This document shows positions 15,591 through 24,470 of a stretch of DNA of 64,000 nucleotides, piece after piece. Both the position numbers and the translations under genes were made by a program. Under the pieces are notes generated by a model that was given only the letters and a program-made list of their open reading frames with translations, was not told the origin of the DNA and did no database searches. The stretch comes from Streptomyces sp. NBC_01241 (GTDB lineage Bacteria > Actinomycetota > Actinomycetes > Streptomycetales > Streptomycetaceae): contig NZ_CP108494.1 of NCBI RefSeq assembly GCF_041435435.1, positions 1,612,001 to 1,676,000 of the forward strand. The letters are read 5' to 3'. Each line of letters opens with the position of its first letter. The first letter of the stretch is position 1.

Positions 15591-15707
15591 TCCGATATTC
15601 GTAATCCCCGAACCTGCGCATAAGGGCCAGATAAGCGCAAAATGGCATAGAGGGCCGCGTTTCCCCAAAACGGCGGCCAGGTCCGCAGGAGCGAAGGAGA
15701 CCAACCC

Positions 15708-16178
15708 ATGTCAAACCTCTCGCACGCCGGCCGTGACATCGCCAGTCACCCCGATGTTTCCGAAATGCGCGATCGCTATGCGCGAGTGCTCGGCGGCCGC
15801 GACGTGGCCCTCGTGGACGCACCGGTGTTCCTCGTCGGTCTCTACTGCGCCATCTCGCCCTGGGTGCTCGGCTTCACGACGAGCCAGCCCACCCTCGTGG
15901 CACACAACCTGATCATGGGTATCGCCATCGCCGTGCTGGGCCTCGGATTCACCGTCATGCCGGAGCGGATGTACGGCCTGAGCTGGGCCATCTGCGCCAT
16001 AGGCGCCTGGATGATCGCCTCGACGTGGGTGGTCGGCAGCGGCCCGAGCCTCGGCGTCATCCTGAACAACGTCATCATCGGCGGACTGACCCTGCTGCTG
16101 GGGCTGGTCTGCGCGGGCGCGTCGATGAAGATCGGCAAGCGCGGCACGCGCGGCACACGCGGCACGCCCACAGACTGA
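15708..16178 (+). CDS. SPW-repeat membrane protein
   Basis: This 156-residue protein has four hydrophobic helices after a soluble N-terminus of about 40 residues. The first helix pair carries the SPW motif (YCAISPWVLGF); the second has the degenerate form STWVVGSGPS. SPW proteins are small membrane proteins of unknown function, common in actinobacteria and often encoded near stress genes. It starts at ATG 15708 with a good GAAGGAGA ribosome-binding site. The C-terminus ends in a short RGT repeat. A very strong hairpin follows 10 bases after the stop. Confidence 0.8.
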   Translation: MSNLSHAGRDIASHPDVSEMRDRYARVLGGRDVALVDAPVFLVGLYCAISPWVLGFTTSQPTLVAHNLIMGIAIAVLGLGFTVMPERMYGLSWAICAIGAWMIASTWVVGSGPSLGVILNNVIIGGLTLLLGLVCAGASMKIGKRGTRGTRGTPTD

Positions 16179-16188
16179 AAAAGGCGCT

Positions 16189-16221
16189 GTCGGCCGGTCC
16201 GCACGAAGCGGACCGGCCGAC
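16189..16221. terminator. bidirectional terminator between the SPW gene and helY
   Basis: A perfect 14-bp stem GTCGGCCGGTCCGC/GCGGACCGGCCGAC with a 5-base loop lies between two convergent genes. A short A-run before it gives a U-run for minus-strand transcripts. Confidence 0.85.
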
Positions 16222-16297
16222 GACGGACGGGCGCGATGACCCGGATCCACGCTCCGGTGACGCGGTTCCGGCTGACGGCCGCGCAGGCATCCCGCCC

Positions 16298-16343
16298 CCG
16301 GCACCCCGCATTGCGTGGACCCGGCACCCCGCATTGCGTGGAC
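16298..16343. repeat. two exact copies of a 23-base tandem repeat
   Basis: A 23-base unit (CCGGCACCCCGCATTGCGTG followed by GAC) occurs twice in tandem at 16298-16320 and 16321-16343, with a partial third copy. It ends 4 bases before the stop codon of the convergent helicase gene. It is probably a local duplication; no known function. Confidence 0.85.
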
Positions 16344-16346
16344 CCG

Positions 16347-19181
16347 TCACCCCACGGAGCTGTAGGCCACGACCCCCCGCAACACCGCGTCCACCGCCTT
16401 GCGTGCACTCCGCGCCACCGAACTCCCCTCCCGTGGAGCCGCAGCCGCGATCTGCCCCAGCACATCGATCACTTGCTTGCACCACCGCACGAAGTCCCCG
16501 GCCGGCATCTCCACCTCGCCCAGCACCTCGTCCAGCGACCGCCCGGACGCCCACATGTAGACCGCCCAGGCAAACCCGAGATCGGGTTCGCGCTGGCCGA
16601 CCCCCTCCGCTTGGTTGATCTTGAAGTCCTCCTCCAGGGCATCGAGCCGGCCCCAGATCCGGACCATCTCGCCCATCGCGGCTTTCGCGGGCCCCGACGG
16701 CAGCTTCGGCGCCACCGCATCATCGGCCTGCCGCGCCTCGTACACCAACGCGGAGACGCACGCGGCGAGTTCGGCCGGGTTCAAGCCCTCCCACACCCCG
16801 TCCCGCAGGCATTCGCTCGCCAGCAGATCCAGCTCGCCGTAGAGCCGTGCGAGACGCTGCCCGTGCTCGGTGACCTCATTGCCCCGCAAGTAGTCGAGCT
16901 CGGTGAGCAGCGCGACGATCCGGTCGAAGGTACGGGCGATCGTGTTCGTCCGCCCCTCGATCCGCCGCTCCAGTTGCTTGGTGTCGCGCTGCAGCCGGTG
17001 GTACCGCTCGGCCCATCGCGCATGGTCCTCACGCTCGTCGCACCCGTGGCAGGGGTGGGCGCGCAACGCCGCCCGGTAGCGGGCGATCTCCCGGTCGTCG
17101 GCCGCGGGTGACCGATCCCTGCGGTGCCGCTCCGGCGCTATGTGCCCCGCCTTCGTCCGCAGAGCGGAGGCCAGATCGCGACGCGACTGCGGCGAGCGCG
17201 GGTTGAACGACTTCGGCACCCGCATCCGCTCCAGCGCCTCCACCGGAACGGGGAAGTCGATCGAGGCGAGCCTCTTGACCTGTCGCTCGGCGGTCAGCAC
17301 CAACGGCCGTGGCCCGTCGTGGTATTCGAGTCCGCGGTGCCCGTGCCCATTGGTCCGTCCGCCCGGCAGCCCCGGGTCGAGGACCAGCGCCAGTCCGGCG
17401 AACTTGCCGGTGGGCACGTGGATGACATCGCCGGGCTTGAGCTTCTCCAGGGACGCCGCCGCCGCGGCCCGCCGCTGCGATGCGCCCTGCTTGGCGAGCT
17501 CGGTCTCCCGGTCCTTGAGGTCGCGGCGCAGCCGCGCGTACTCCTCGAAGTCACCGAGGTGACAGGTCATGCCCTCGCGATAGCCCTCCAGCCCCTCCTC
17601 GTTCCGCTGGACCTGCCGGGAGATCCCGACCACCGACCGGTCGGCCTGGAACTGCGCGAAGGAGGTCTCCAGCAGCTCGCGCGAGCGGTGCCGCCCGAAC
17701 TGATGCACCAGGTTGACGGCCATGTTGTACGAGGGCCGGAAGCTGGACCGCAGCGGATACGTCCGCGTACCCGCAAGTCCGGCCAGCGCGCCCGGATCCA
17801 TGCCACGCTGCCACAGCACCACCGCATGACCTTCGATGTCGATCCCACGGCGTCCGGCCCGCCCGGTCAGCTGGGTGTACTCGCCGGGGGTGATGTCGGC
17901 GTGCTGTTCGCCGTTCCACTTGACGAGCTTCTCCAGCACGACCGAGCGAGCGGGCATGTTGATGCCGAGGGCGAGCGTCTCCGTCGCGAAGACCGCCTTG
18001 ACGAGCCCTCGTACGAAGAGCTCCTCCACGACTTCCTTGAACGTGGGCAGCATGCCGGCGTGGTGCGCGGCGATGCCACGCTCCAGTCCTTCGAGCCACT
18101 CGTAGTAGCCGAGGACATGGAGGTCCTCGCCGGGGATGGACGCGGTCCGCTCCTCGACGATCTCGCGGACCAGACGCCGCTTGGCCTCGTCGTTGAGCCG
18201 GAGTCCGGCATGCAGACACTGCTGCACGGCGGCTTCGCAGGCGGCCCGGCTGAAGATGAACGTGATGGCGGGGAGCAGCCCTTCGGCGTCCAGCCGGTCG
18301 ATGACCTCGGGCCTGGACGGGGTCCAGATGCGGCTGCGCTCGCGGCGCTCGCGCTCGCGGTCCGCCTCGCGGACCATCTTTCCGCGGCGGCGTTCCCGCG
18401 GGTTGTAGCCCCGCTGGTTCTCCATCCGGGCGAGCCGGACCAGGTCGGGGTTGACTTCGCGCCGTCCAGAGCCGCGGCCGCCGTGGTCGGTCTCCTCCTC
18501 GAAGAGGTCGTATATCCGGCGGCCCGCCAGCACGTGCTGCCAGAGCGGCACGGGGCGGTGTTCGGAGACGATGACCTCGGTGTCACCGCGGACGGTGTCC
18601 AGCCAGTCACCGAACTCCTCGGCGTTGGACACGGTCGCCGACAGTGACACCAGGGTCACGGAGTCGGGGAGGTGAATGATCACTTCCTCCCAGACGGCGC
18701 CCCGGAAGCGGTCGGAGAGGTAGTGCACCTCGTCCATCACCACGTAGCCCAGACCGCGCAGCGTCTGCGAGCCCGCGTACAGCATGTTCCGCAGCACTTC
18801 GGTGGTCATGACGACCACCGGGGCGTCGCCGTTGACGCTGTTGTCGCCGGTCAGCAGGCCGACCTTGTCCGGTCCGTAGCGCTTGACCAGATCGGCGAAC
18901 TTCTGGTTGGACAGGGCCTTGATGGGGGTGGTGTAGAAGCACTTGCGGCCCTGCGCGAGCGCGAGGTGCACGGCGAATTCGCCGACGATCGTCTTGCCCG
19001 AGCCGGTGGGAGCGGCGACGAGCACCCCCTTGCCTGCCTCCAGCGCCTCGCATGCCTCGATCTGGTAGGGGTCCAGATCGAACTCGTACAACTCGCGGAA
19101 GGGCGCGAGTGCCGTGGCCAGCTCGGCGGCGCGGATCCGAGAAGCCTGGTATCGCTCAGCTGGTGAGAGGTCCTCTGTCAT
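16347..19181 (-). CDS. helY: DEAD/DEAH-box RNA helicase, HelY/Mtr4-like
   Basis: This 944-residue Ski2-like helicase has Walker A APTGSGKT (about residues 58-65), a DEVH box in VVMDEVHYL (about 147), SATVSN as motif III, and a helicase C domain with ETLALGINMPAR and QLTGRAGRRGID (about 440). The C-terminal DSHCT domain (about 770-940) is the Mtr4/HelY hallmark. These enzymes unwind structured RNA with ATP, probably during RNA turnover. The gene is last in a minus-strand run with tatA, tatC and the diacylglycerol-kinase-like gene, 44 bases after the latter. Length and start (ATG 19181) agree with actinobacterial HelY proteins. Confidence 0.92.
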   Translation of the reverse strand: MTEDLSPAERYQASRIRAAELATALAPFRELYEFDLDPYQIEACEALEAGKGVLVAAPTGSGKTIVGEFAVHLALAQGRKCFYTTPIKALSNQKFADLVKRYGPDKVGLLTGDNSVNGDAPVVVMTTEVLRNMLYAGSQTLRGLGYVVMDEVHYLSDRFRGAVWEEVIIHLPDSVTLVSLSATVSNAEEFGDWLDTVRGDTEVIVSEHRPVPLWQHVLAGRRIYDLFEEETDHGGRGSGRREVNPDLVRLARMENQRGYNPRERRRGKMVREADRERERRERSRIWTPSRPEVIDRLDAEGLLPAITFIFSRAACEAAVQQCLHAGLRLNDEAKRRLVREIVEERTASIPGEDLHVLGYYEWLEGLERGIAAHHAGMLPTFKEVVEELFVRGLVKAVFATETLALGINMPARSVVLEKLVKWNGEQHADITPGEYTQLTGRAGRRGIDIEGHAVVLWQRGMDPGALAGLAGTRTYPLRSSFRPSYNMAVNLVHQFGRHRSRELLETSFAQFQADRSVVGISRQVQRNEEGLEGYREGMTCHLGDFEEYARLRRDLKDRETELAKQGASQRRAAAAASLEKLKPGDVIHVPTGKFAGLALVLDPGLPGGRTNGHGHRGLEYHDGPRPLVLTAERQVKRLASIDFPVPVEALERMRVPKSFNPRSPQSRRDLASALRTKAGHIAPERHRRDRSPAADDREIARYRAALRAHPCHGCDEREDHARWAERYHRLQRDTKQLERRIEGRTNTIARTFDRIVALLTELDYLRGNEVTEHGQRLARLYGELDLLASECLRDGVWEGLNPAELAACVSALVYEARQADDAVAPKLPSGPAKAAMGEMVRIWGRLDALEEDFKINQAEGVGQREPDLGFAWAVYMWASGRSLDEVLGEVEMPAGDFVRWCKQVIDVLGQIAAAAPREGSSVARSARKAVDAVLRGVVAYSSVG

Positions 19182-19225
19182 CTTGCTTACGAGCCTACCC
19201 GGCGCCTCCGACAGTGACGCGATCT

Positions 19226-20134
19226 TTAAATACCGCCGGGAGAACCCGGTGCGAGAACCCTCGCCGCGCCCGGTACGCAGGTGGCGGTGAGCGGCAGTGC
19301 GCCGAGTTGTTCACCGTCCGCGTATGCCGTGACACCGGCCGCGGCGAGCTCGATCGAGGAGACCCGGTGCGAAGTGACCTTGGGGTGGCCGAGGTGCGTT
19401 CCCTTGTAGACGCGAGGAAATACCTTGAGGAGTGTGGTGCGGCTGCAGTCCCCGACGACGGTCACGTCGAAGAGCCCGTCGTCCATGACGGCGTCCGCGC
19501 AGATCCGCATGCCGCCGCCGTACGTCGATCCGTTGCCGACGGCGATGAGCGTCGCCTCGATCTCCCGGACCGGTCCGCCGTCCAGCCTGATGCGATACGG
19601 GATCGGTTTGAACGCGGCGAGTTCGGCGAGGATCGCGAGGTCGTACTTGAACCGTCCGCCGACCCAGCGCATCCGGTTGCCGCGGTCGTTGACCCGGGAG
19701 TCGAAGCCGGAGGCGAGCACGGACCCGAACCACCGCTCGCCGACCCGGCCGAGATCGATCTCGCGGACCGCCCCGCCCTTGAGCGCCCGGGCGGCGAGCC
19801 GTCCGGCCGCGGCCGGATCCCGTATCGGCACCCCGAGCGCGCGGGCGAAGTCGTTCCCGGTGCCCACGGCGACGACCCCGAGCGGGGTCTCCGTTCCGGC
19901 CACGGCGTGCAGGGCGAGGGACATCATGCCGTCCCCGCCCACCGCTATCAGTGCACCGGTGCCGCCCGCGACGGCCTCCCGCGCACGCCGCAGGGCGTCG
20001 GCGGCGTCCTCGCCGAGAACCGTACGCACGGAGAATCCGGCGTCCCGCAACGCGGAAGCGGCCGGCTGCGCGGCACGCGCGCCCCGGCCGCGTCCCGCGG
20101 TGGGATTGACGAAAAGGGTGATCTCGCTGGTCAC
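19226..20134 (-). CDS. diacylglycerol kinase-like lipid kinase
   Basis: This 302-residue member of the DAGK/YegS family phosphorylates diacylglycerol or a related lipid with ATP. Visible motifs are the N-terminal FVNPTAGRGRGA, the nucleotide loop VGGDGMMSLALHAVAG (about residue 62), VGTGNDFARALG (about 88), and YGGGMRICADAVMDDGLFDV in the C-terminal sandwich domain. It starts 17 bases after the tatC stop on the same strand, so it belongs to the tatA-tatC unit. The physical link to Tat is conserved in Streptomyces as far as I recall, but no functional link is evident. Confidence 0.9.
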   Translation of the reverse strand: MTSEITLFVNPTAGRGRGARAAQPAASALRDAGFSVRTVLGEDAADALRRAREAVAGGTGALIAVGGDGMMSLALHAVAGTETPLGVVAVGTGNDFARALGVPIRDPAAAGRLAARALKGGAVREIDLGRVGERWFGSVLASGFDSRVNDRGNRMRWVGGRFKYDLAILAELAAFKPIPYRIRLDGGPVREIEATLIAVGNGSTYGGGMRICADAVMDDGLFDVTVVGDCSRTTLLKVFPRVYKGTHLGHPKVTSHRVSSIELAAAGVTAYADGEQLGALPLTATCVPGAARVLAPGSPGGI

Positions 20135-20151
20135 CCGGGGACCCTACAAGG

Positions 20152-21102
20152 TCAGGTGATGTCGTCGTAACCGTTGACCCGGTCACGGTCCGAGCTCGTC
20201 TGGGTGGGCAACGACCGGCTGGACGAGACCGATTCGATCTCACCGATGTCTTCGGGGGTGAGGTCCAGCTCCGAGGCCTCGTCGTCGGCGGGCCCCGCCG
20301 CCGCGAGCTGCGCCTTGCGGCGGTCGTTGAGGAGCGAGATCGCCGTGGCCACGAAGTAGAGCACCCAGATCGGTCCGGCGAGCGCCAGCATGCTCACCGG
20401 GTCGGTGCTGGGCGTGGCCACCGCCGCGAAGACCGTGATCCCCATGATCATGCCCCGCCACCAGCCGAGCATCCGCTTGCCGGTGATGACCCCGCCGAAG
20501 TTCAGCATGACGAGCAGCAGGGGCAGTTCGAAGGAGAGCCCGAAGACCACCACCATGCGCGTGATCAGATCCAGCAGGTCGTCCAGCGGCAGCTGGTTGT
20601 CCAGGCCGGCCGGCGAGAAGTCCAGGAGCACTCGGGCCATCGTGGGCAGCGTCTTGTACGCGAAGAGGCCACCGGCGAGGAAGAGCGGGAACCCCGCACC
20701 GACGAAGGCGAGCGAGTACTTCTTCTCGTGCTTGTGCAGACCCGGGGCGACGAAGGCCCACAGCTGGTAGAGCCAGATCGGCGAGGAAAGGACGACGCCC
20801 GCCATCAAGGAGACCTTGAGGGCAAGGGTGAACGGGGTGAGCAGACCGTTCAGGACGATACGCGCGCACGTACCGTCGTCCTTCTTGGCGAGCTCGGCGA
20901 AGCTGGACTCACAACCGACGGACTTCAGTACCGGGTTGGTGAAGAACTCGATGATCCCCTTGTAGAAGAACGCGGCCACGATCGTGACGACGACGATTCC
21001 GAGCAGGCCTTTGGCCAGCCGGTTACGCAGCTCACGCAGGTGCTCCACCAAGGGCATGCGGCCGTCGGGGTCCGTCTCCTGCTTGCGGGCAGACTTGAGC
21101 AA
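20152..21102 (-). CDS. tatC: twin-arginine translocase subunit TatC
   Basis: This 316-residue protein with six membrane helices is the receptor core of the Tat protein-export system. It binds RR signal peptides and assembles with TatA/TatB to move folded proteins. Family motifs are MPLVEHLRELRNRL at the N-terminus (about residue 17), the periplasmic loop and the segment FGLSFELPLLLVML (about 190). The C-terminal 60 residues are a charged cytoplasmic tail, longer than in E. coli. It lies 65 bases after tatA on the same strand; tatB is not in the window. Confidence 0.95.
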   Translation of the reverse strand: MLKSARKQETDPDGRMPLVEHLRELRNRLAKGLLGIVVVTIVAAFFYKGIIEFFTNPVLKSVGCESSFAELAKKDDGTCARIVLNGLLTPFTLALKVSLMAGVVLSSPIWLYQLWAFVAPGLHKHEKKYSLAFVGAGFPLFLAGGLFAYKTLPTMARVLLDFSPAGLDNQLPLDDLLDLITRMVVVFGLSFELPLLLVMLNFGGVITGKRMLGWWRGMIMGITVFAAVATPSTDPVSMLALAGPIWVLYFVATAISLLNDRRKAQLAAAGPADDEASELDLTPEDIGEIESVSSSRSLPTQTSSDRDRVNGYDDIT

Positions 21103-21167
21103 CCCACGTCCTCATCTCGTGCAGCAGGCCGTCACCGATCGCGGCGCCTGCGTCGGCCCGTTTCTTG

Positions 21168-21461
21168 TCAGCGCTTGGTCGAGTCGGTCGGCTCGGCGAC
21201 CGGACGCGAGCTCGTCACGTCACCGGGCGCGGCCTTGATGGTGCGCGGGGCGGCCTGATCCTGGGCGGCGGTGTCGTTCGCCGGTTCGGTCGGGGTGGCC
21301 GACGGGCTGCCCTCGGACTTCATGGCCTTGGCCTCGCTCTTGAGGATGCGGGCCGACTTGCCGAGCGAGCGAGCCATGTCAGGAAGCTTCTTCGCGCCGA
21401 ACAGCAGAACAACAACGACGAGGATCAGGATGATCTCGGGAGCGCCGAGCCTTCCGAACAT
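21168..21461 (-). CDS. tatA: twin-arginine translocase subunit TatA
   Basis: This 97-residue protein starts [22 protein letters not shown], the usual short N-terminus and single membrane helix. An amphipathic helix ([18 protein letters not shown]) and a polar, unstructured tail follow. TatA oligomers form the export pore with TatC. The open frame extends to a GTG at 21479, but a GAGAAGG ribosome-binding site lies inside that extension at the right distance from the ATG at 21459-21461, which also fits the family start. It is the first gene of the tatA-tatC-kinase-helY run. Confidence 0.93.
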   Translation of the reverse strand: MFGRLGAPEIILILVVVVLLFGAKKLPDMARSLGKSARILKSEAKAMKSEGSPSATPTEPANDTAAQDQAAPRTIKAAPGDVTSSRPVAEPTDSTKR

Positions 21462-21914
21462 ATGCGTGTACCTTCTCACCGAGGCAGCAGGGGTGGGGCG
21501 GATCGAACGTCGGACGGACGCCCGATCGTCGTACTGTCAGCGATCGTATCCCGCAGGAGTAAACGCAGGGCAATACTCATGCATCCTTGCGATTGCGGCC
21601 CATGCCTCGCTCTCAGGGCCGCTTGAGCAGCGTACCCCCCGAATCCGGGAAACTGCAGGCCGCGCCGGTTCCGTTCGATCGTCCCTGCTCACAGGCGCGC
21701 AGCGGCGCGGACCCCAGGGCCTCTCGTTTGGATCATGCCGGGCTCGCGTGCCCCGGCACCGCACCTCGCCGCGTTGTCGTCAGTCGCCGACGCTCCTTCC
21801 CCAAGCTCTCGGCTCCGCTCGAGCAGGGGAGACCCCATCCAAGGACTTCCGGCCGTCTTGCGATCGCACGCACTGGACGACGCTCCTTCCGGGCAAACAT
21901 TGCCGGTCGCGGCA
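21462..21914. other. 453-base gene-free region upstream of tatA
   Basis: No credible coding sequence is visible on either strand: the open frames are short, Arg/Pro-rich and without ribosome-binding sites. The region must hold the tatA promoter. Its notable content is the dispersed-type repeat described at 21767-21840 and two copies of GACGCTCCTTCC (21789-21800 and 21878-21889). Confidence 0.6.
21767..21840. repeat. Streptomyces-type dispersed hairpin repeat
   Basis: The core CCCC-AA-GCTC ... GAGC-A-GGGG (21799-21829) forms a hairpin around CTCTCGGCTCCGCTCGAG. From memory, close variants of this sequence occur in many non-coding sites of Streptomyces genomes. A chromosome-wide count would confirm this; I could not run it. 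Confidence 0.5.
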
Positions 21915-22112
21915 CTAGCGCAACGCTTCACCCGTCGCGGCAAGATCCGTCGCGGCGCGTTCGAGGTCCTCCGCCGCCCGGTTGATGCGCTGGGTGGTTC
22001 GCGTCACCTGGTGCCCCAGGCGCTGGGCCTCGACGAAGACCTTGACGGCCAGCACGCCCAGGACGGCGATCCCGAGGAACCCCAGGGCGATGGCGAGCAT
22101 GGGCCAGAACAT
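21915..22112 (-). CDS. small conserved membrane protein, function unknown
   Basis: This 65-residue protein has one membrane helix at the N-terminus (MFWPMLAIALGFLGIAVLGVLAV). A 35-residue amphipathic or coiled-coil-like helix with many Arg, Glu and Ala follows. It lies between the WYL regulator genes and tatA on the same strand and is probably co-transcribed with the zinc-ribbon gene, 35 bases upstream. I do not recognise a family with known function. The size, position and helix pattern make it a real gene, but the role is open. Confidence 0.65.
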   Translation of the reverse strand: MFWPMLAIALGFLGIAVLGVLAVKVFVEAQRLGHQVTRTTQRINRAAEDLERAATDLAATGEALR

Positions 22113-22147
22113 GCGCAGAGCCTCGATGTGTCTAGGTGTCCGGAGGT

Positions 22148-22417
22148 CTAAAGGCTGGTGTGGAGGCGCAGCGTCCGCACCCCGCCACCGGTGAGGAGCT
22201 CGACTATCCGCTCCCCGGCGGGTTTACGGACGGCCGCGCCGCACTCGGGGCAGGTGAACGAGTAGAACGTCGTCCGGCGGCTGGCGCCCACGGCGAGCCG
22301 GATGGCGCCCGCCGCCAGCTCGAACCGCTCACGGCAGTCCGGGCAGGCGGCCTTGAACCGTACGGACTCGGGCACCACCACGGTCGGCACACCCGACACC
22401 ACGGACATATTGTTCAT
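22148..22417 (-). CDS. small zinc-ribbon protein, function unknown
   Basis: This 89-residue protein has two CPxC knuckles (C25-C28 in ACPDCRE and C56-C59 in TCPECG), which probably bind one zinc ion. No other domain is visible. The open frame extends far upstream in antisense-like sequence; the ATG at 22415-22417 (MNNMSVVSG) is the realistic start. It lies 17 bases after the second WYL regulator gene and is probably part of the same transcript. Its zinc ribbon resembles those that touch RNA polymerase or nucleic acids, but this is only an analogy. A regulatory partner of the PafBC-like pair is possible. Confidence 0.65.
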   Translation of the reverse strand: MNNMSVVSGVPTVVVPESVRFKAACPDCRERFELAAGAIRLAVGASRRTTFYSFTCPECGAAVRKPAGERIVELLTGGGVRTLRLHTSL

Positions 22418-22434
22418 ATCTCTCGGATCTCCGC

Positions 22435-23391
22435 TCAGGCCGGGCCGTCGTAGGCAGCGAGCGCCGCACGGGCCGCCTGCTGTGCGCTCCGCGCCAGTTC
22501 CGGTGGGGAGACGATGCGGCCTTCCCCGCCGAGCCGCAGTGCGAGCCTGCGCAGCGAGGCCGGATCGGGGGTGCGCAGGGTGATCCGCAGCCCGCCGTCG
22601 GGCAGTTCCTCGGCGCTGTCGTGCGGGTAGTACTCGGCGACCCACCGGCCACCGGGCCCCACCTCGACCACGACCTCCGGGTCCTCGGCCGCCGGCTGGA
22701 CGAGCCCTTCGGACAGATCGCGCAGTTCCAGCTCGGGCGGCGCGGCCGGCTCGTCCAGCAGCCGGATCTCGGCGACCCGGTCGAGCCGGAACGTACGCCG
22801 GTCCTCGGAGGACCGGCACCAGGCCTCCATGTACGTGTGCCCCACGGCGAACAGCCGGATCGGGTCCACCTCGCGCTCGGTCAGTTCGTCGCGCGCGGGT
22901 GAGTAGTAGCGCAGCCAGAGCCGGCGCCGCTCGGAGATCGCCCGGTCGACATCGGCGAAGACACCGCCCTCGGACTCGAAGGTGACCGAGAGCCGCGAGC
23001 TCGCCGCGCCCACCTCGCCGGCCGCCGTCTCCAGCTTCGCGGTGGCCCGCAGCAGTGCCTGCCGGTCGCTCTCGCGCAGCCCCGGCAGTGTGGCCACGGC
23101 GCGGGCGGCGACCAGGAGCGCGGTCGCCTCGTCGGCCGCGAGCCGCAGCGGCTCCGCGACATCGTCCGGGTTGTGCCACCAGATGCGGTCGCCGTCGGTG
23201 TCGATGTCCAGCAGATCGCCGCCGCGGAAGCTCGTACCGCACATCGGCAGCACATCGAGGTCCGAGATGAGTTCGTCCTCGGTGATTCCGAAGGCACGGG
23301 CGACGTCCTGGACATGGGCGCCGGGGCGTTCCCGCAGATACGTCACCAGGGAGAGCATCCGGCGGGTCTGGTCGATCGCGTTCGTGGCCAT
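22435..23391 (-). CDS. pafC: WYL-domain transcriptional regulator, PafC-like
   Basis: This 318-residue regulator has an N-terminal winged helix (about residues 8-65; LVTYLRERPGAHVQDVARAFGI), a WYL domain at about 150-230 (RRLWLRYYSPARDE, YMEAWCRSSEDRRTFRLDRV) and a WCX C-terminal domain. PafB and PafC act as a heterodimer that switches on DNA-damage genes independently of LexA in mycobacteria, probably by sensing single-stranded DNA. It starts 12 bases after the pafB-like gene stop, and pafA lies about 2.6 kb upstream, which supports the assignment. Here pafA is separated from pafBC by two FKBP genes. Confidence 0.87.
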   Translation of the reverse strand: MATNAIDQTRRMLSLVTYLRERPGAHVQDVARAFGITEDELISDLDVLPMCGTSFRGGDLLDIDTDGDRIWWHNPDDVAEPLRLAADEATALLVAARAVATLPGLRESDRQALLRATAKLETAAGEVGAASSRLSVTFESEGGVFADVDRAISERRRLWLRYYSPARDELTEREVDPIRLFAVGHTYMEAWCRSSEDRRTFRLDRVAEIRLLDEPAAPPELELRDLSEGLVQPAAEDPEVVVEVGPGGRWVAEYYPHDSAEELPDGGLRITLRTPDPASLRRLALRLGGEGRIVSPPELARSAQQAARAALAAYDGPA

Positions 23392-23403
23392 GAATGGGTC
23401 CCC

Positions 23404-24357
23404 TCAGTCCTTGGCCACGGCGCGCAGCCGGTCCACCACATCGGCCCGCAGATCGGCGGGTTCCCGTACGACGACGTCCGGACCGAACTCGACGAGCCAG
23501 GCATCCAGACCGTGTCCGTACGGAATCTCCAACTCGTCCCACCCGTTCCCGAGTTCCCGGACCGATATGGCGCGCGAGCGCAGCGGGTATCCGGCACCGG
23601 TCCGCAGCCTGATCAGCGCGGTCCGGGTCGCCGTCTCCCCCGCCCAGCTCTCGACGGTCTCGCGGACGGTCACGACGTCGGGTACCTCGGCGGTGAACGC
23701 CCCGGCCCGGGAGCGGACCCGGCCGGTGATCCGGGAGAGCCGGAACACCCGCTCGGCGCCGCGGTCCCGGTCCCAGCCGGCCAGGTACCAGTGGCCGCGC
23801 CAGCATTCCAGCGTCCACGGCTCGACCTGGCGCTGCTCGGGCCGGGCGGCGTTGGCCTTGTGGTAGTCGAAGGTCACCGGACGGCGGTCCCGGCAGGCCA
23901 GCATCAATGGCTCGAAGGCGGCCTCGTGAACGGGGATACGGGGTTCGAGGGCGCTGTGCACCTCGTACGCGTCCTCGGCCTCCGGCATGCCGGCGGCCCG
24001 CAGCTTCTGCAGCGCGCCGCTGGCGGCACCGGCCAGCCGTGCCTGCTGCCAGACCTTGGCGGCCAGTCCGAGGGCGGCGGCCTCCTCGGCGTCCAGCGTG
24101 ATCGGGGGCAGCCGGTTGCTGTCGCGGCGGGCGAGATATCCCGTGTCGCCGTCCAGGTTCTCCACGGTCTCGATGACCAGACCGAGCTCGCGCAGATCGT
24201 CCTTGTCGCGCTCGAACATCCGGTTGAAGGCGTCGTCGGAACCGGCCTCCAGGTAGGCCTCGATGGAGCCGCGCAGCTCGCGCTTGCTCAGCGGGCGCCG
24301 GGTCCCCAGCAGACACAGAGCCAGGTTCATCAGCCGCTCGGCCTTGGCAATCGCCAT
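23404..24357 (-). CDS. pafB: WYL-domain transcriptional regulator, PafB-like
   Basis: This 317-residue regulator has an N-terminal helix-turn-helix (AKAERLMNLALCLLGTRRPL at the start), a long helical linker, a WYL domain near 155-230 (RRPVTFDYHKANAARPEQR, EPWTLECWRGHWYLAGWDRDR) and a WCX end (DAWLVEFGPDVVVREPADLR). It is the paralogue and probable dimer partner of the next gene, 12 bases away. In mycobacteria the complex activates the mycobacterial SOS-independent response, including recA. A terminator hairpin separates it from the FKBP gene upstream. Confidence 0.87.
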   Translation of the reverse strand: MAIAKAERLMNLALCLLGTRRPLSKRELRGSIEAYLEAGSDDAFNRMFERDKDDLRELGLVIETVENLDGDTGYLARRDSNRLPPITLDAEEAAALGLAAKVWQQARLAGAASGALQKLRAAGMPEAEDAYEVHSALEPRIPVHEAAFEPLMLACRDRRPVTFDYHKANAARPEQRQVEPWTLECWRGHWYLAGWDRDRGAERVFRLSRITGRVRSRAGAFTAEVPDVVTVRETVESWAGETATRTALIRLRTGAGYPLRSRAISVRELGNGWDELEIPYGHGLDAWLVEFGPDVVVREPADLRADVVDRLRAVAKD

Positions 24358-24421
24358 CGACGCCCTTTCTGTTTTGCCCTACGACCGTCGACCGTACCGC
24401 TCCGCGGTGTCCGGACAAAAG

Positions 24422-24453
24422 CGAGGGCCCGTGCCCCCAGGCACGGGCCCTCG
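24422..24453 (-). terminator. terminator between the FKBP gene and pafB
   Basis: A perfect 14-bp stem CGAGGGCCCGTGCC/GGCACGGGCCCTCG with a 4-base loop lies 17 bases after the stop of the FKBP gene. Confidence 0.85.
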
Positions 24454-24470
24454 TAGTGCACGGGTGCGGA

